Part shown: positions 10,331 through 22,756 of the stretch, in pieces
How positions within the stretch are numbered: position 1 is the first letter of the stretch
How the letters are laid out: every line of letters begins with the position of its first letter
Source: Albugo candida
Lineage: Eukaryota > Oomycota > Peronosporomycetes > Albuginales > Albuginaceae
Direction: 5' to 3'
Length of the DNA: 64,000 bases
Assembly: GCA_905220665.1 (NCBI GenBank)
Contig: CAJNAR010000153.1
Span: forward strand, 1-64,000
Position numbers and translations under genes: made by a program
Notes under the pieces: model-generated
What the model was told of the DNA's origin: nothing
Database searches by the model: none
What the model saw: only the letters and a program-made list of their open reading frames with translations

Positions 10331-13300
10331 TAATTATTACCTGAGTATCGTTCTATCTGATTCGTAATTTTATACATGAAGTGTAATATCATATAGAGTA
10401 TTTCTGAATTTGAGTCTTATTCCGATTGGATCGTTCTGTAACAGCCATTACGACAATGCGTAGCCTAAACAACGAATTTTGTTGATCCAACGCACTTATC
10501 GGCAATCGCAAGCAATGTGAATCTTGTCAAGAAACGATCGTAGTCGACACTAATCGTAAGGCACGCGGCCATCTCTCGAATAAAGATTTGTCATCAGGGT
10601 AAACATCCCTATCGTCGACCATGATGCTTCATAACGGAAACCAGTCAGAGGCATTTGGGAAAGTGAAGGCTACGTCCTCTTTCATTATTCGTGCGAAAAT
10701 GCAAACATAAAAAAGCTGAAGATACCACAATTTCCGTTGTGTTCATCGCTTTATCAAGCCATCAGCGCTTTACCCACTGCAATTTCGGTTACGGCATTCT
10801 AGGGACATTAAAATCCGCAATTTGATTCAATTAGGAAGGCTCTATCCCATTCAAGATCCCAAAATCGTCCTTTGCAAGTGCCAATGTTCACAGTACAGCT
10901 TTATTGCCTCTGACTTCGAGCTCCAAAAAACATTTTGCAGCTCTCGGAAGAATTCGTCCGACCGAGAGATGACCTATGGATTTACTAATTGAGAAATATG
11001 TCATGCTCATTGACTCTGAAAACTGAGTTGTTAAAATTGCATTTCAACCAAGCCCGTCCACAGCAATCACATTAACCAATCCAGGATATGCCACTAAAGA
11101 GCCGCCTCATGCATTATCTTCGAGTGCATTTGATCACTTTAATTACTCATAAAATCAGTCACTTTGATTGCTACATTGTAGAATGTAGACCTTAACCGCG
11201 ACCGATGTTCGTACCACTAGAACACTAAATGTCGGGTCCAGTCGTGCATTCGAAGCTGGATGCCACATCCCGATATATTGAGCAGTTTTTTCCAGTTTGA
11301 TTAAAATTTGGGTCTTAAACGTGTAAGCGAACGCCTAAATATGATTTCGTTTCAAAAATGAACTGGTAGATGCTCATTTGGTAGTTCTTCTGGTTTAATT
11401 CTGCATCTGCAAAAAAAGGTGGATCACGGTACTTTAAAATGACGGCATTGAACATTTATCTGATAAAGCATACGAACCAACGGAATCAACCACTTGAACA
11501 ATGATTTTGGAAAGGTCTATACTATGATTGACCAGCAACTGAAATAAGGACAGTATCAACGTTGTTAGTAAATTGCTCCAGTCGGTCACCACTCACAATC
11601 TAATAAAGCATGTGCTGAAAACCTCTATTATATGCCAATACTTTCCCGACGAATGTTTCTGCCGCCATTTGTTCCCTTATGGATACCTTCGAAAGTACGT
11701 CAAATGTTAGAGGATTAAAAAATCTATCCCTGTGATCACGTTTGGCCTTAAGCTAGTACAAAGTCATAAGGGGTCGCACCTTTTGATAGAGACGACAAAC
11801 ACCGTAACATTTAGACTTTCGTAGTTGAGTGGTGTCGTGGCGGCTTGTCACAACGATTACCCCTTTCTAAAAGCAAATAATCGAGCCGACCTATCAATAT
11901 GGAAAAGAAGCGAACACGCCGTGTATCGTTAAAATGCTGCGTCTGTGCGCCTACTAATACGCCGATGCAGCATTTTTCAAAGAGTACTGCAATGTTGCTT
12001 GGTGGCACAGAAAGGACTGCACGATAAGAGTATGATTATTTCTTCAGAAGCCCGAGTCGAGAGCGTTCAATATAAGAACGGATATGTTCCAAGGCTTTGT
12101 CGCCAAGTCCGTCAAAATTCTTGTCTGGTCGGGCTTGAAGATAAACGGTCTTTTATACCAAGCTCTTCTATTTCGAGCGTTCTCGAACGATAAATTGCGT
12201 CAGAAATGGCTGTGAGAAATCCTTACGGACCATCGTTTTTCAGTTTTTTTACACCACGAAGTCACCCGGAACCAATTTCTTCTGAATCATTTTAGATATC
12301 TGATGATGTGTGGAAAGTTTCTGACTTAAGATATGCGACAGCATTCGACAGTCTACTCAAGGGTGCACCTATTCTACTGTCAAACAAAGAAATATTTTGA
12401 CAGATTCAGTTCTATTCATTTGTTTAACACGGGCCGGATCCTACCACATGAATAATGGACTCCATATCTCCGTCGTTATGGTCGAAGAAGCAAAACATTT
12501 GCTTGACAATACAGAGTCTACCTCCAAGTATTTTCAGAAGTTTCTAGCAAAAGCTTTGGTGTTAAATGTGAAGAAATCTTGTAGTGGATTTTATATGCTG
12601 CAAAACGACCTGGACCGTAATTGCATCGAAGTAAAATTGTCTTTACGCTGCGGCAAAGGGTTGTGTAAGCGTTTAATGATAACCATGTGACATCGCGCGA
12701 ACGGCATACGATAGTATTCATTGATATGGATAGTCTTATATATGTCGGTGCGATTAGCGTATTATCGAAAAGATTGGACAGCTTTCTGTCGATGTAGGCT
12801 TCTGTGCAGCGACCTTGCACATCTCACAATAATTTTCAATCGCTTCTACATTCCGTTTGAAGGCATATAAATACGATCAAACTTGAATACATGCGTCGAA
12901 AAGCAACCTACGTGACCTCAGTGGAATAGGGAGTACAGTCGCTTTCGTGAGCTCTTTGTGATAGCCCGTATCTTCGATGTGCCCGACGTGGTACATCGAA
13001 TGTCACAAACTCATAAATTATCCTAGTTCACAAGTGAGAAGTGTGATTACAAGCACTATAGAGGTTTTTGGTGACAAGCAACTCCTCACTTCTTCGCAAC
13101 TGCGACTACAAGGGCTAAAATGTGGTTTGTGCGGCCAACAATAAGCGATCGATAGTTTCGACTGATACAATATTACTACACAATCAGAGGCAGACAGACA
13201 CCATGCATTTTTTGATCACTTGAAGTACATCCGTCATACTTTACCGTCCACGCGTTTGGATGATATAAATTCAAGATGTGTAATCAGGTTCTTTTGTTTG

Positions 13301-13438
13301 GCTTCTGCGGCTCTCATTGACCTCTGAAACAAAAAAATATATATATTCCAGCCATCATTCGGTTCCTTCATCATCAGACGATCCATGTGCTGGCAGGTGA
13401 GCGAAGACGGTTGCGTTGCCGAGACTGAGGTTTTATTT
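10331..13438. other. About 3.1 kb without a recognisable gene
   Basis: Both strands carry only short broken frames. The longest, at 12397-12690 (+), starts without an ATG and matches nothing I recognise. I could not see inverted-repeat ends, LTRs or tandem repeats here. It is probably very old transposon or gene debris. Confidence 0.5.
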
Positions 13439-14125
13439 TTAGAAAATTAGAATCCTAGCCAATCTAGTACCAAGTGCGACCAGAAAAAAAAACGTAAGGC
13501 ACATTCTTATGTCCTTCCAACAGAAAGAATCATAGTGAATAAGCACGTTCTCTTGATCTATGGCATGCGGGTGCATCTTCATTAAATACCGCGTGGCTAG
13601 TCGCATTGTCGAAAGTGAAGAGAGCTTTTGCATTGGGAAACTGCGCATCGAAAATGGGAATTGCAGCATCCCGGACTTTCTTATGAAGGTCTTCCGCAGT
13701 CCAACAACCATCATAGTTCTTGCCGGGATATGTGATCATGCAGGTCTCTTCTGGAAGATTGCTGTGTTAAAGCTTCTTTCTCTTTGCTCAAAGCTAGTCG
13801 ACCCCCTTGAATCAGACAGAAAATGTTACCTCTTGATCAAAGTAACGAGCGAAAAACTCTAAAATAATAGACTTATCAACATCAGTTAAGAGATCGTTGA
13901 CATGTATCGATCTTCCCGCCCCCTCTTCCGAAGTGCCTGTTCGCCATCAGGAAGCCATAGCCTCTTCTGGCCATCCTGGGCAGGAATTGTGCTTTCATCA
14001 TGCGTCACTAGGATGATGGCATCACTGGAAGGCCAAATCTCTAATTCTATTTCCGGCCCAACAAATTCTGGCTTGAATGGCTCATAGCTTCTCATTCGTT
14101 CCAACAACTGATAACGATATGCCAC
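13439..14125 (-). pseudogene. DDE-type transposase remnant
   Basis: Two fragments in different frames on the minus strand recall a DDE transposase family common in fungi and oomycetes. Upstream (14125-13886), IILVTHDESTIPAQDGQ and PLRKxGR-like sequence give a first catalytic Asp/Glu region. Downstream (13739-13530), AIPIFDAQFPNAKALFTFDN followed by ATSHA gives the second catalytic Asp region. The link between them is frameshifted and contains stops. Terminal repeats were not found, so the element boundaries are unknown. The copy is inactive. Confidence 0.6.
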
Positions 14126-14523
14126 AATATCTTCTCGTTCATGGCCATCAACTTACATGCCTTTCTTCCCCGCTGAATAGCATAGTCCAAGTAACTTCAA
14201 CTAGCAGGTCACAGCGCTGAGGTGGATATATGCGGCGGGATCAATTTTGGGAAGTATTTGCTCGTTGACATGCTTGGTTAGATCCGTTGGCACTATGCAG
14301 AATTTATTCTTTCGAAGGTAAACAGATCTGCAATGACATCTCCATCCTCTAGTAAACTTATTGAGTTACCATGCTTTTCCTTCTTCCTCTCGGAAATAAA
14401 ACCAGTTCCAGCATATAAACGTCCCCAGCCACAAAGCATCTCGGCAAACCAACTCCCTTTACCATTCGCCGCCGCAATTATTTGCGAGGCAGCAACTCTT
14501 TATTTTGCAATCACGATGGAGCG

Positions 14524-14593
14524 TTATCCCGACAACTTTTTTTTTATTACATTTTTATTTTTCATTTCAAATTGCATCATGCCTACTAAATTT
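14524..14593 (+). mobile_element. Left end of an inverted-repeat element split by MULE 1
   Basis: TATCCCGACAAC through CATGCCTACTAAATTT is a diverged direct copy of 17099-17170, which is the left end of the non-autonomous element at 17091-18009. The homology stops where the MULE 1 terminal repeat begins and resumes just after its right end (17049-17090, matching the next bases TTATTACTCCCAATACC). MULE 1 therefore inserted into an older copy of this element. Confidence 0.7.
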
Positions 14594-14724
14594 GGGAACC
14601 GATATAGCCACACACGTTTTTTGTTATAGCCGCACCCCCTAGCTTAATTGAGAGCACCGGTATCGTTACACCCTCTAAATATCCTTGATAAATGAGAGCC
14701 GGTATCGGCACACTCGCTATTTTT
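14594..14724 (+). repeat. MULE 1 left terminal inverted repeat
   Basis: About 130 bp beginning GGGAACCGATATAGCC match the reverse complement of 16922-17048 with scattered differences. An almost perfect core includes TCGTTACACCCTCTAAATA followed by TCCTTGATAAATGAGA. Long inverted repeats of this size are typical of Mutator-like elements. Confidence 0.88.
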
Positions 14725-14798
14725 TCAAATCCGCTATATGCACCTATTTACATTGCTATCAGTACGCTAAAGTAAATACCCTGTCCTCACTATGACAC

Positions 14799-16900
14799 TT
14801 GCTTCACCCCCGGGACACACCTATGAGACCTATGAGATTGCGGAAGAGGCAGTACAAACCTTTGCGTGGAAAGAAGGCTATTCAACCAAGAAAGGTCGCA
14901 CAAAGGCCGACAATCAAGGAAATACTAGGAAGGGTTGGCTTGCTTGCGTCCACGGTGGTCGTTAAAAAAACAAAGGCACGAGGATCCGCCAAACATCAAC
15001 ACGGCTTCAAATGTGCCCAAGGATAGTCACCATTCAGCGCCAGCTGAGTCAAAATTCTGTTCAAGAATGGCGAGTGAGTGTGGTCGTTGCAACTCACAAT
15101 CATGAGGCAGTAGAGAATCTTGCAGCATTCCCAGGAGCCGGGGTATTGAACCAGGTGCAGAAGCAGCAGATTCTGGACCTGACAGAAGGTGGAGCGCCTG
15201 CTCGGTTGATTTTGAGTACGATGAAGCGGTCTGATTCTGCATTTCTTGCCACCGGGCAAGACATTCACAATGTTCGAAAACGTGATCGAGCGGAGTTTCT
15301 TCTTGGTCGTAGCCCTCTTGAAGCATTGCTAAACACATTAGAGGAAAGTGCAATTAGGCATGAGCTTGATCGGGACCCCTCATCGGGTCAATTAATCGCC
15401 TTTTGATTGGACCTAAGCCTTGTCTCTCGACAGACAATGATTTTTCTTCGGGTATAGTTCTTATAGCAGATTCGACATACGAAACCAACCGGTGAGTAAA
15501 ATGCTTTCCAATTAATCTATGCTCAACATCAACTAAGAGCAGATAAAATTTCCAGTTTTTTAACGCCATTGCTCCATGTCATGGGTGTGGCATGCACAAA
15601 CCAGTCATATTCCCTTTGCTATGTTTTCTCGCGACACGAATCAGAAGATGATTACATTTGGGCATTTCGGCAAATAAGGAATACTTTTTCAAAAAGAATC
15701 ATTGGTTCGATTAGCATTGTCACTGATAGAGAATTGGCATTGATGACTGCAATCTCACGGGTTGTACCAGAAGCGAAGAATCTGCTTTACATATGGCATA
15801 TTAATAAGAATGTCCCGGCAAACGCTAAAAAGCACTTTGCAAATGACGAAGACTGGAACGAATTTTTCAAAAAGTGGTACGGATTGTACTCCTCATCCAC
15901 TGAACAGGAGTTCGAAGAGAATTGGGTGCTCCTCAAAGATGCTAACAATGAGACTGGCTATGCGTATTTATATTCCACATGGATTCCGCAGAAGAAGAAA
16001 TTCGTCCCTGCTTGGACCAAGAAAAATAAGCATTTTGGGCATGTAGCTACATCTCGTGTTTAAGGCAGACATGCAACCTCAAAGTAATGGATTGCAGTTT
16101 CAACAGGAGATTTGGCACCAGTTTATGACAAATTTGTTCTCGCAGCTCAACAGCAGCGCCAAAGAATAAGTCAAAACGTTGCATACGTGTTCACACATTA
16201 TCGCCCGCCTTAGCGGGAGCTTCTGTACAACTGTGAATAGAGATATTTCATGTTATGCATTGAATGAAGTATGTAACATTAGTGTATGCATACAGTTGTG
16301 TACAGTACTGGCAAGCTATGCACTGACCATATTTTGTTTTCTGCAGGTCTTTAAGCAGTACCAAAAGGCTCTATCGATGGAGAACAATGAAAAGTGCACT
16401 AGAACATTCACGTGCACTAAATGATTGCCGTGCTCTCATGCCGTAAAAGAGCTGCAAAAGATGGGGTCAATATTGCATGAAGCTCATTTTCATGAGCACT
16501 GGTGGCTTCAAAGGCCTGTACATACCAAACTGCATCATGCAATGCCTTTTCAGGAAAAACAAGCTTTTCGGACATCATGGGAAAGTTGCAAGAGCGTCAT
16601 TCGGACTTGCCGCCACACAGGCAGCGCCTTTTTGAGCAGGATCTCGATTGCCTTGCATCTGTTCCAAGCCCAGGGGTAAATGATCCTGCCTCAGTGGCCT
16701 CACGAGGACGGCCGAAAGGGTCAACGAGTACCAAACGAGATCTGTCCGTATTTGAGTACGTTGAGAGGGAGGGACAGAAACTGCCAAAACGAAGATGCAG
16801 GGCCTGCATCAAGAAGGTCACAACAGGCGCACATGTCCACAACCCAAAATTAACAAAACATATTTGTAATAATTTAGGGTGTGCCGATACGGTTTCCTAA
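14799..16900 (+). pseudogene. Mutator-like (MULE) transposase with SWIM finger, degraded
   Basis: The pieces occur in MULE order on the plus strand. A basic N-terminus and a WRVSVVVATHNHE stretch (W...HNH zinc-type DNA-binding region) come first, at about 15010-15110. The first catalytic Asp (IADSTY, about 15450-15475) is followed by an apparent GTGAGT...CCAG intron (about 15492-15555). Then come LLHVMGVACT and the second Asp in IVTDRELALM. LLYIWHINKNV follows, then a C-terminal SWIM zinc finger (TCTK-stop-LPCSH). The SWIM finger is cut by a TGA at 16422-16424, one base from the expected Gly codon. Frames also change near 15000 and around 16060-16400. The protein would bind the terminal repeats and cut the element out; this copy is unlikely to work. 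Confidence 0.8.
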
Positions 16901-16921
16901 TTTAAATTTAATTTAGGGGAT

Positions 16922-17048
16922 TTAGTGAGTGTGCCGATACCAGTTCTCATTTATCAAGGATATTTAGAGGGTGTAACGATACCGTTGTTCTCAATTAAGT
17001 TAAGGGGTGCGGCTATACCAAAAAGGGGGTGTGGCTATACCGGACTCC
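16922..17048 (-). repeat. MULE 1 right terminal inverted repeat
   Basis: Reverse complement of 14594-14724; the outermost bases read GGTGTGGCTATACCGGACTCC. The bases just outside (TTAATTTATT) resemble those outside the left end (CTACTAAATTT), consistent with a weathered target-site duplication of roughly 8-9 bp. Confidence 0.88.
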
Positions 17049-17090
17049 TTAATTTATTACTCCCAATACCTATTTGAAACAATAAATAAT

Positions 17091-18009
17091 GGATATTGAT
17101 ATCCCGACAATTGTTTGTAAATTACATTTAATTTTTGATTTAGATTACGTCATGCCTACTTAAATTATTACTCCCATAACTTTCTTGAAAAATATATAAG
17201 TTTACTTTTCTAACTAATAAAAATGATTTACGTCAAAGGCTAATCTAGTAATTTAGATACCTTCCTTCAACTGAGCTAAGCACTCATCATTGATAGACGA
17301 TTTATTGCCAGGTTGTTGAGCTATAATACGTCGTAAAGATGCAAAAGTTATTATAGACTAACGGCCGAAAATAAAATGTATGATGAAAAAATTGTGGGAA
17401 GGGAAAATATCTAATTTTTTACTCAAGCTTGTCCTGAATCTGAGCTTCTAACCGGACTTCCGCAACACCGCTTCTTTATAATTTAGATACCTTCCTTCAA
17501 CTGAGCTAAGCACTCATCATTGATAGACGATTTATTGCCAGGTTGTTGAGCTATAATACGTCGTAAAGATGCAAAAGTTATTATAGACTAACGGCCGAAA
17601 ATAAAATGTATGATGAAAAAATTGTGGGAAGGGAAAATATCTAATTTTTTACTCAAGCTTGTCCTGAATCTGAGCTTCTAACCGGACTTCCGCAACACCG
17701 CTTCTTATGGCTGATGTTTTCGCAATTGCTGCAGCTACATTTTTCCTGTGTCTGATGCGCAAAAGCTATGTGTCAAATGGAAATTGTCGCATATATTACC
17801 CTATCATAGTTGGAATTTTCTGTGTACTAGCTAATCACAAATAATTTTCGATTAAAGTTGTTGGAGCAACAATTTAGGGTGTGTATGGGGGTAATTAGTT
17901 AGAAATGTAAAATCATTTATGTAGTGCAAAAACGAAAAGGTTGTGTGAGTAATAATTTAACTAGGCATATTGTAATTAAGAAATAAATCTGTCGGGATAT
18001 CAATACCCT
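17091..18009. mobile_element. Non-autonomous terminal-inverted-repeat element
   Basis: The left end (GGATATTGATATCCCGACA, 17091 onward) and right end (TGTCGGGATATCAATACCC, ending 18009) are inverted repeats. Similarity extends about 130-150 bp inward, through TTAAATTATTACTC and TTTCTAACTAAT, to about 17240 and 17868. There is no transposase frame inside; most of the interior is the 230-bp tandem duplication. It looks like a MITE-like derivative moved in trans, and another broken copy flanks MULE 1. Confidence 0.78.
17249..17706 (+). repeat. Two perfect tandem copies of a 230-bp unit
   Basis: The unit beginning TAATTTAGATACCTTCC occurs at 17249 and again at 17479, and the two copies appear identical base for base through CGCAACACCGCTTCTT. 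Absence of differences implies a very recent duplication or gene conversion, in contrast with the worn inverted repeats around it. The first bases (TAGTAATTTAGATACC then TTCCTTCAACTGAG) resemble the 3' tail of the LINE in this window, so the unit may include an old LINE tail. Confidence 0.93.
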
Positions 18010-18139
18010 TAAAAAAATAAAATTGCGCTAGCGAATGTGCAGCATGAATCAACTATACCTGACTGCCACAGAGTGTAAGCCTGAAGTATCCTGCAACAGA
18101 GGTAAGACGCAGCCGCATAATTTCTCCCTGTGATTCATT

Positions 18140-18325
18140 TCATTTGCCCAGTTTCACACGCGCTCTTTTAAAATTGCTGGAAGAATAAAGAGGTCTATCA
18201 TCTATCGAGTCCTCGCTTTCAGCATCTATAGGCTGACGCTGTGTGGGTTTCGCCTTGAAGTATGTCTCTAGCTCGCTTAAACCAATAGACGCTTCTCCTG
18301 GGCTGCTCTTTTGCGTAGCTCGCAT
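18140..18325 (-). CDS. Small hypothetical protein or terminal exon
   Basis: From the ATG at 18325 to the TAA at 18140 the frame gives about 61 residues with gene-like composition: an acidic-serine stretch (AESEDSIDD) and a basic tail (FKRARVKLGK). The frame stays open upstream to 18517 without another ATG, through a hydrophobic AT-rich stretch that may be an intron or non-coding. No family was recognised. It may be the last exon of a lost gene. Confidence 0.28.
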   Translation of the reverse strand: MRATQKSSPGEASIGLSELETYFKAKPTQRQPIDAESEDSIDDRPLYSSSNFKRARVKLGK

Positions 18326-18529
18326 AGCTTTCGTGCTTAGATCAAAGGGCTGGCAGAATATAAGGAATTGGTTTTGCTGTGAAAGGAGAAGGATGGTTGG
18401 TATCAAGATTAAATGTGATTGGAAAAAAAGCTGTTGGAATGGTATTGGAGGCTTGAATTTACGCCAATTAGATACGTCGATGTTGTATGTTTGATGATTC
18501 TTCAATTTTGGCCGCAAAAATAATTATTA

Positions 18530-20062
18530 TAGGTTATAGATGACTTTCACTATATCCAACGAATAGACATGTAGAAAGCTTACTACAGGAAATAAGTATG
18601 TTTCTTCCCTGTGGAGCTGCATTGTAACAGACATGCACCCTAAACATTCTGAATTGTGGGAAGCCGACTCTACATTTTGATAATGAAAAGGTCTATTATT
18701 GCAACTAGGTACGAGACCTCGTATCTGCTAGAGAAGCTACAAATCAGAATATTACTGTATGTTAAAATAATGGTGATATACATCAACTTTGCGAAACATA
18801 CGCTCATCTGTGCTCAAATCTATACATGAATCCAAAGATGAATTGAATAAAAGACAATTCAAGCAGGTGATGTAAATAATTGCTGGAAGCACAGATTCTA
18901 AAGTGTCAAACGTTGCCTACTTTGCCATAAAGACGATTATTCTTTCTTAGAGGTGATACGCCTGGAGTTCGTGCAGTAAGATACTACCAATAAAATCGTT
19001 GTTACATTACATTTATTAGTAGTGAAATATTGTTTTGATACATGTTGGCACAATTACGTACTGCCTACCGATTGTACGTCATGTTTGATGCATCGAAGCC
19101 GCTGGAAGATTCTGTTAGCGAAAAGATAACCCACATATGTATGCTTACATGTCTAGACATATGAGATGATGATACAGAGCATACAACGTCACCACTTCAA
19201 CCTTTTTTTCTTTTTCCACTACCGTGTTGGAATAAAGAATGCTGCGCATGTATCTAAAGCTGGTGCCCACTAGGTGCTGTATCAACATGTTGGTTGCTTG
19301 CAAGTATAGAAGACAGATTTGTCTGGCACAACTCTTGTCATCAAACAAAATGATAGTTTGCCTGCTTGTCCTTTTCTAGACCATTCCGAAGTCTCAAACT
19401 GCGATTTCTGAAAAGTTAGCTCTATATATCGTTAGCGTGTAAAGCTGCATCCAACCATGTATGATGATCATACACAATAAATTTTTATGACAGAAGGTGT
19501 TCGTTCGAATCAACCTGATATTAGTGATCACATAGGGATTGCCACATGAGTTATATAATAAGCCTGGGGGTTGGTGGGCGTTTACAGATGTCGCAATTTA
19601 CCTCTCGGTTTCGGATGATGCTCAAGTTGTTGGAATCAGCAATCCCGATTATAGATTCCTGTTTCACTTGGGCCGTCACGCTGGACAGGACCGCCTGTAC
19701 ATTAGTAACATGAGCGCGACATTCAGCAGGTACAAAGAGAACTTCAGGTTACGATTGTTTTGATTAATGAGGTTTGGGGATCTAAGTTGTGATCAATGTT
19801 GCTCTGATTAAGTACTTTAATGCGAAACTATAAAAGAAAATACCATTCAGTTCAAAAGCGAAGATGTCGTTCAGCATGTGGTAACTTTGCGGCACAACTT
19901 CAATTGCCTCAGTTTGATAGTCGAGCGCTTCGTATACTAGAGGTATCAGGTGATCTCTAACGAAGCAAACTAGCATGGCAATGGCTATTTTTTTACGCTT
20001 CGTGGCATCGTGCATATGTGTTACGTTATGAAGATGGGAGCTGCTATGGTCACAGACATTAA
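18530..20062. other. No recognisable gene
   Basis: AT-rich sequence with short frames only. A 74-codon frame at 19539-19763 (+), without ATG, has protein-like composition (GGWWAFTDVAIYL) but no family was recognised. It lies just outside the left end of MULE 2. Confidence 0.45.
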
Positions 20063-20063
20063 T

Positions 20064-20175
20064 ACTACGGCCACAGAGAATTGATTTAACCAATCACAGC
20101 TCACAAAATTGAATTGTTGCTAAGTATGCCAGCCAATCAGATCACTTGTATACTTTTATACACAAGCTCATTCAC
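20064..20175 (+). repeat. MULE 2 left terminal inverted repeat
   Basis: TACTACGGCCACAGA through TTGTATACTTTTATACACA is an inverted copy of 22757-22864 with few differences (about 110 bp). The best core is GAATTGTTGCTAAGTATGCC. The sequence differs from the MULE 1 repeats, so this is a separate MULE family. Confidence 0.9.
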
Positions 20176-20199
20176 TAGATATCCGCGCAGGCACGGACA

Positions 20200-22592
20200 T
20201 GGAGAAGCAGCAAAACGAGCACTTCACCGCGCGGAAGACCATGGAAGAACATATGAATGTGGTAGCTGCTGCCAATGGCTATGAATCGTCACCAAGTCCT
20301 CATACAGGCAACGAGATGGATGACAAGTTGTTCACTACAAATACGATCGTGGAGGCGTAGATCGAACCCTTCACGGACTTGTCCAAGATACAAGGGTTTG
20401 GAAGGCGAAAGGCAGTGCATTCATTGGCTTTCCTTTCAAAGGTGTTGGGCAGGAGTCGAAAGGTAAAGCCACGTATCATGGTTGAATGAGTTCACCGAGA
20501 ATTCAAGTTTTCATTAACAATCTTCTCCCAATTACAGACGGCACCTGGTCCTTTACAATTACATGCAACGAGCATAACCACGTACCTTCCACCGCCAGGA
20601 CCGCTCATCCCGTTCACACTCGCATCTAGGAGTCTCAAGAGGAAGAAATTGCTGGACTCTTTCAGTCCTGTTTGAAAGCTAGGCAGGTTCAAACCATCAT
20701 GCTAGAGCAAGGCCAGCAATTGCAACTCACTAAGCGAAAGCTCTGGAATTTGAAGCAAAAGAATGCAATCAGGAAACTCTATGGACGAACTCCAATGGAA
20801 ATGCTGTTCGAACATTTTACGGACTTTGGGTTCGAATTGAATATCGAGAAAGATTCCGATGGGCGCATCACACATTTTTTCTTCGCTCATTCGAAGAATG
20901 TGGAACTCTTAAGGAAGAACTGTGACGTCGTGTTGCTAGATTGCACCTATAAAGCAAGGAAGACGAGATTTCCTTTGCTCCACGTTGTTGGAATAGCATG
21001 CTATATTCCACGTTCTCGGCGGCCTTCGTTTGCATGAAGAAGGAGGATGCTGACTCGTATCTTACCGCCATCAACTTTTTACAACGACTTTTCCACGCCG
21101 ACCATCAGCCGAAAGTATTCGTCATTGACCGAGAGCTTGCTCTCATGAACGCTTTGCGGAGAATATTCCTTTGCAATTATCCTGCTTTGCATATGGCATC
21201 TTGACAAGAACGTCGTCGCCAAATGCAAGATCCATTTTACTGGAAAGAATGATGAGTGGAAAGCATTTTCGAGATCGGTAACTTGCCATTTGTTGTTTGT
21301 GATCAGTAATTTTCATTCATGTTCTAAGGTATTCCTTGTTGTGCAGGTGGTCTACTCAAACACGATCGCGGAGTTCAATGAAAATTGGGAAATGTTCCAG
21401 CTCATATGGAGAGAACTCTACACGGAACCTGTGGAGTGTCTAGCCAAGACGTGGATCGATCCCACAAGGAGAAATTCGTTCGAGCATGGACGAATTTGAT
21501 TCCGCATTTCGGTCACATAGTCACTTCACGCGGAGAAGGTGCCCACAATGTCGTGAAAGAGTTTATCGCAAGCAGCATGGAAAATCTGTTTGGGTGTTAC
21601 GAGCGGATAGTTCAGTCCATAAAAAGCTTTCAGATCGAATTCACCACAGAACTGGCGAAGCAGCAAACTAAAATTATATTTCTCGCGCAGCCGACCACAC
21701 GTGGTGATATTTTTCAGCAAATCAACCGAAAGATCTCATATTACGCCCTTCGGAAACTCTTTGAACAGATTAGTTTATATTATTACTTTCTTCCTACATG
21801 TTTTTTCAATCACTTGAGTTTCGCAATGACAGCTGGAAAAAGGTCGACGTCCATTGGCAACCGGCGCGAAGCCGTGCTGTTCTACTGTTTCTACCATCTG
21901 GGAGATACCTTGCGAGAATCAGTTGCGGCAGATCATCGCAAGCGGGGGGAGGCTTGAATTGAGCGATTCGATGTTCATTGGCACCTTCATCAACTCCCTT
22001 CAGTACGACCTCCAGTTGCAGGCCATCCAGATGATGCTTTGCCATTCCTTTTCGAAAAATTGCGCGACAATTTCAGCAACCTACCTCGACACCAGAAAGA
22101 GGCAGTCTTGGGCGATCTGGAAGAGATATCACAGGTATTTATGGGCGATTGTTTCTTTTTCGTTCGATATTTTAATGGGTACTAACGCTGTTTAAATAAG
22201 CAAACACCACAAATCCTCGAAGAGACGGAGGTTGCTCGAACGAGAGGAAGACCAAGCGGAACGAGCAACAAAAGCTCGAGGCGACGAGACCCTTCTCAAT
22301 TTGAATACTTGGAGGGGATGCCTCCCAGGAAGAGGAAGGCGCCGATGTGCGGTGCTTGTCATCAAACGAGACACCGACGTTCATCTGCAGCGTGCCCCGT
22401 CAATGCATAGAGCCGAAGTCAATATCTCGCAACAGTTGAACGTCATCCCATCGAAGATTCTCAACTGCAACAGCCTGTTGATTTCGGTTCCGGGTGGACC
22501 GTTGTTCAAACCGCTGTCGGTCGCCCACTCTCAGATTAGGTTTAGTATCGCTGGTTGTGAGAGCACACGGCCAATGAGAAAAAAAGGCTAAA
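20200..22592 (+). pseudogene. Second Mutator-like transposase, degraded
   Basis: MULE transposase motifs appear in order. A FAR1-like zinc region comes first, around 20320-20575 (a WKAKGSAFIGFPFK stretch, then a CNEHNH stretch). A long open part (20672-21037) follows, with the first catalytic Asp in VVLLDCTYKARK. The second Asp, in FVIDRELALMNAL, is at about 21119-21157. An IWHLDKNV motif is reached only by a frame change near 21190. HFGHIVTSRGEGAHNVVKEF (21385-21957 frame) is typical of the C-terminal half. Frame changes near 21020, 21180 and 21480 may partly be short introns, but no consistent reading was found. The adjoining 21850-22590 part is Arg/Ser-rich and unassigned. Confidence 0.75.
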
Positions 22593-22756
22593 TATAATCG
22601 CTTCTACTACTATCCTTTTTCCTCCAAAGTCTAACACATCCACCTTCCTAACATCCTACTCCTTAGCGTACCTACTATTAAACTACAGTATATAGATATC
22701 AGGAAAAAAACGTACCTACGCTAGAACAATATAAACAAAAACAGCGTAAGAAACAG

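Noticed and set aside
10331..10400. Possible LTR or TIR ends around the right octamer satellite
   Set aside because: No matching end was found elsewhere in the window; simple-repeat decay explains it.
14594..17048. A clear 9-bp target-site duplication for MULE 1
   Set aside because: Flanks are similar (AAATTT-like) but not identical and AT-rich, so I report it only as a possibility.
19495..19515. TTCGTTCGAATCAACC as a tRNA T-loop (B box)
   Set aside because: No acceptor stem, D-arm or anticodon arm could be paired around it.
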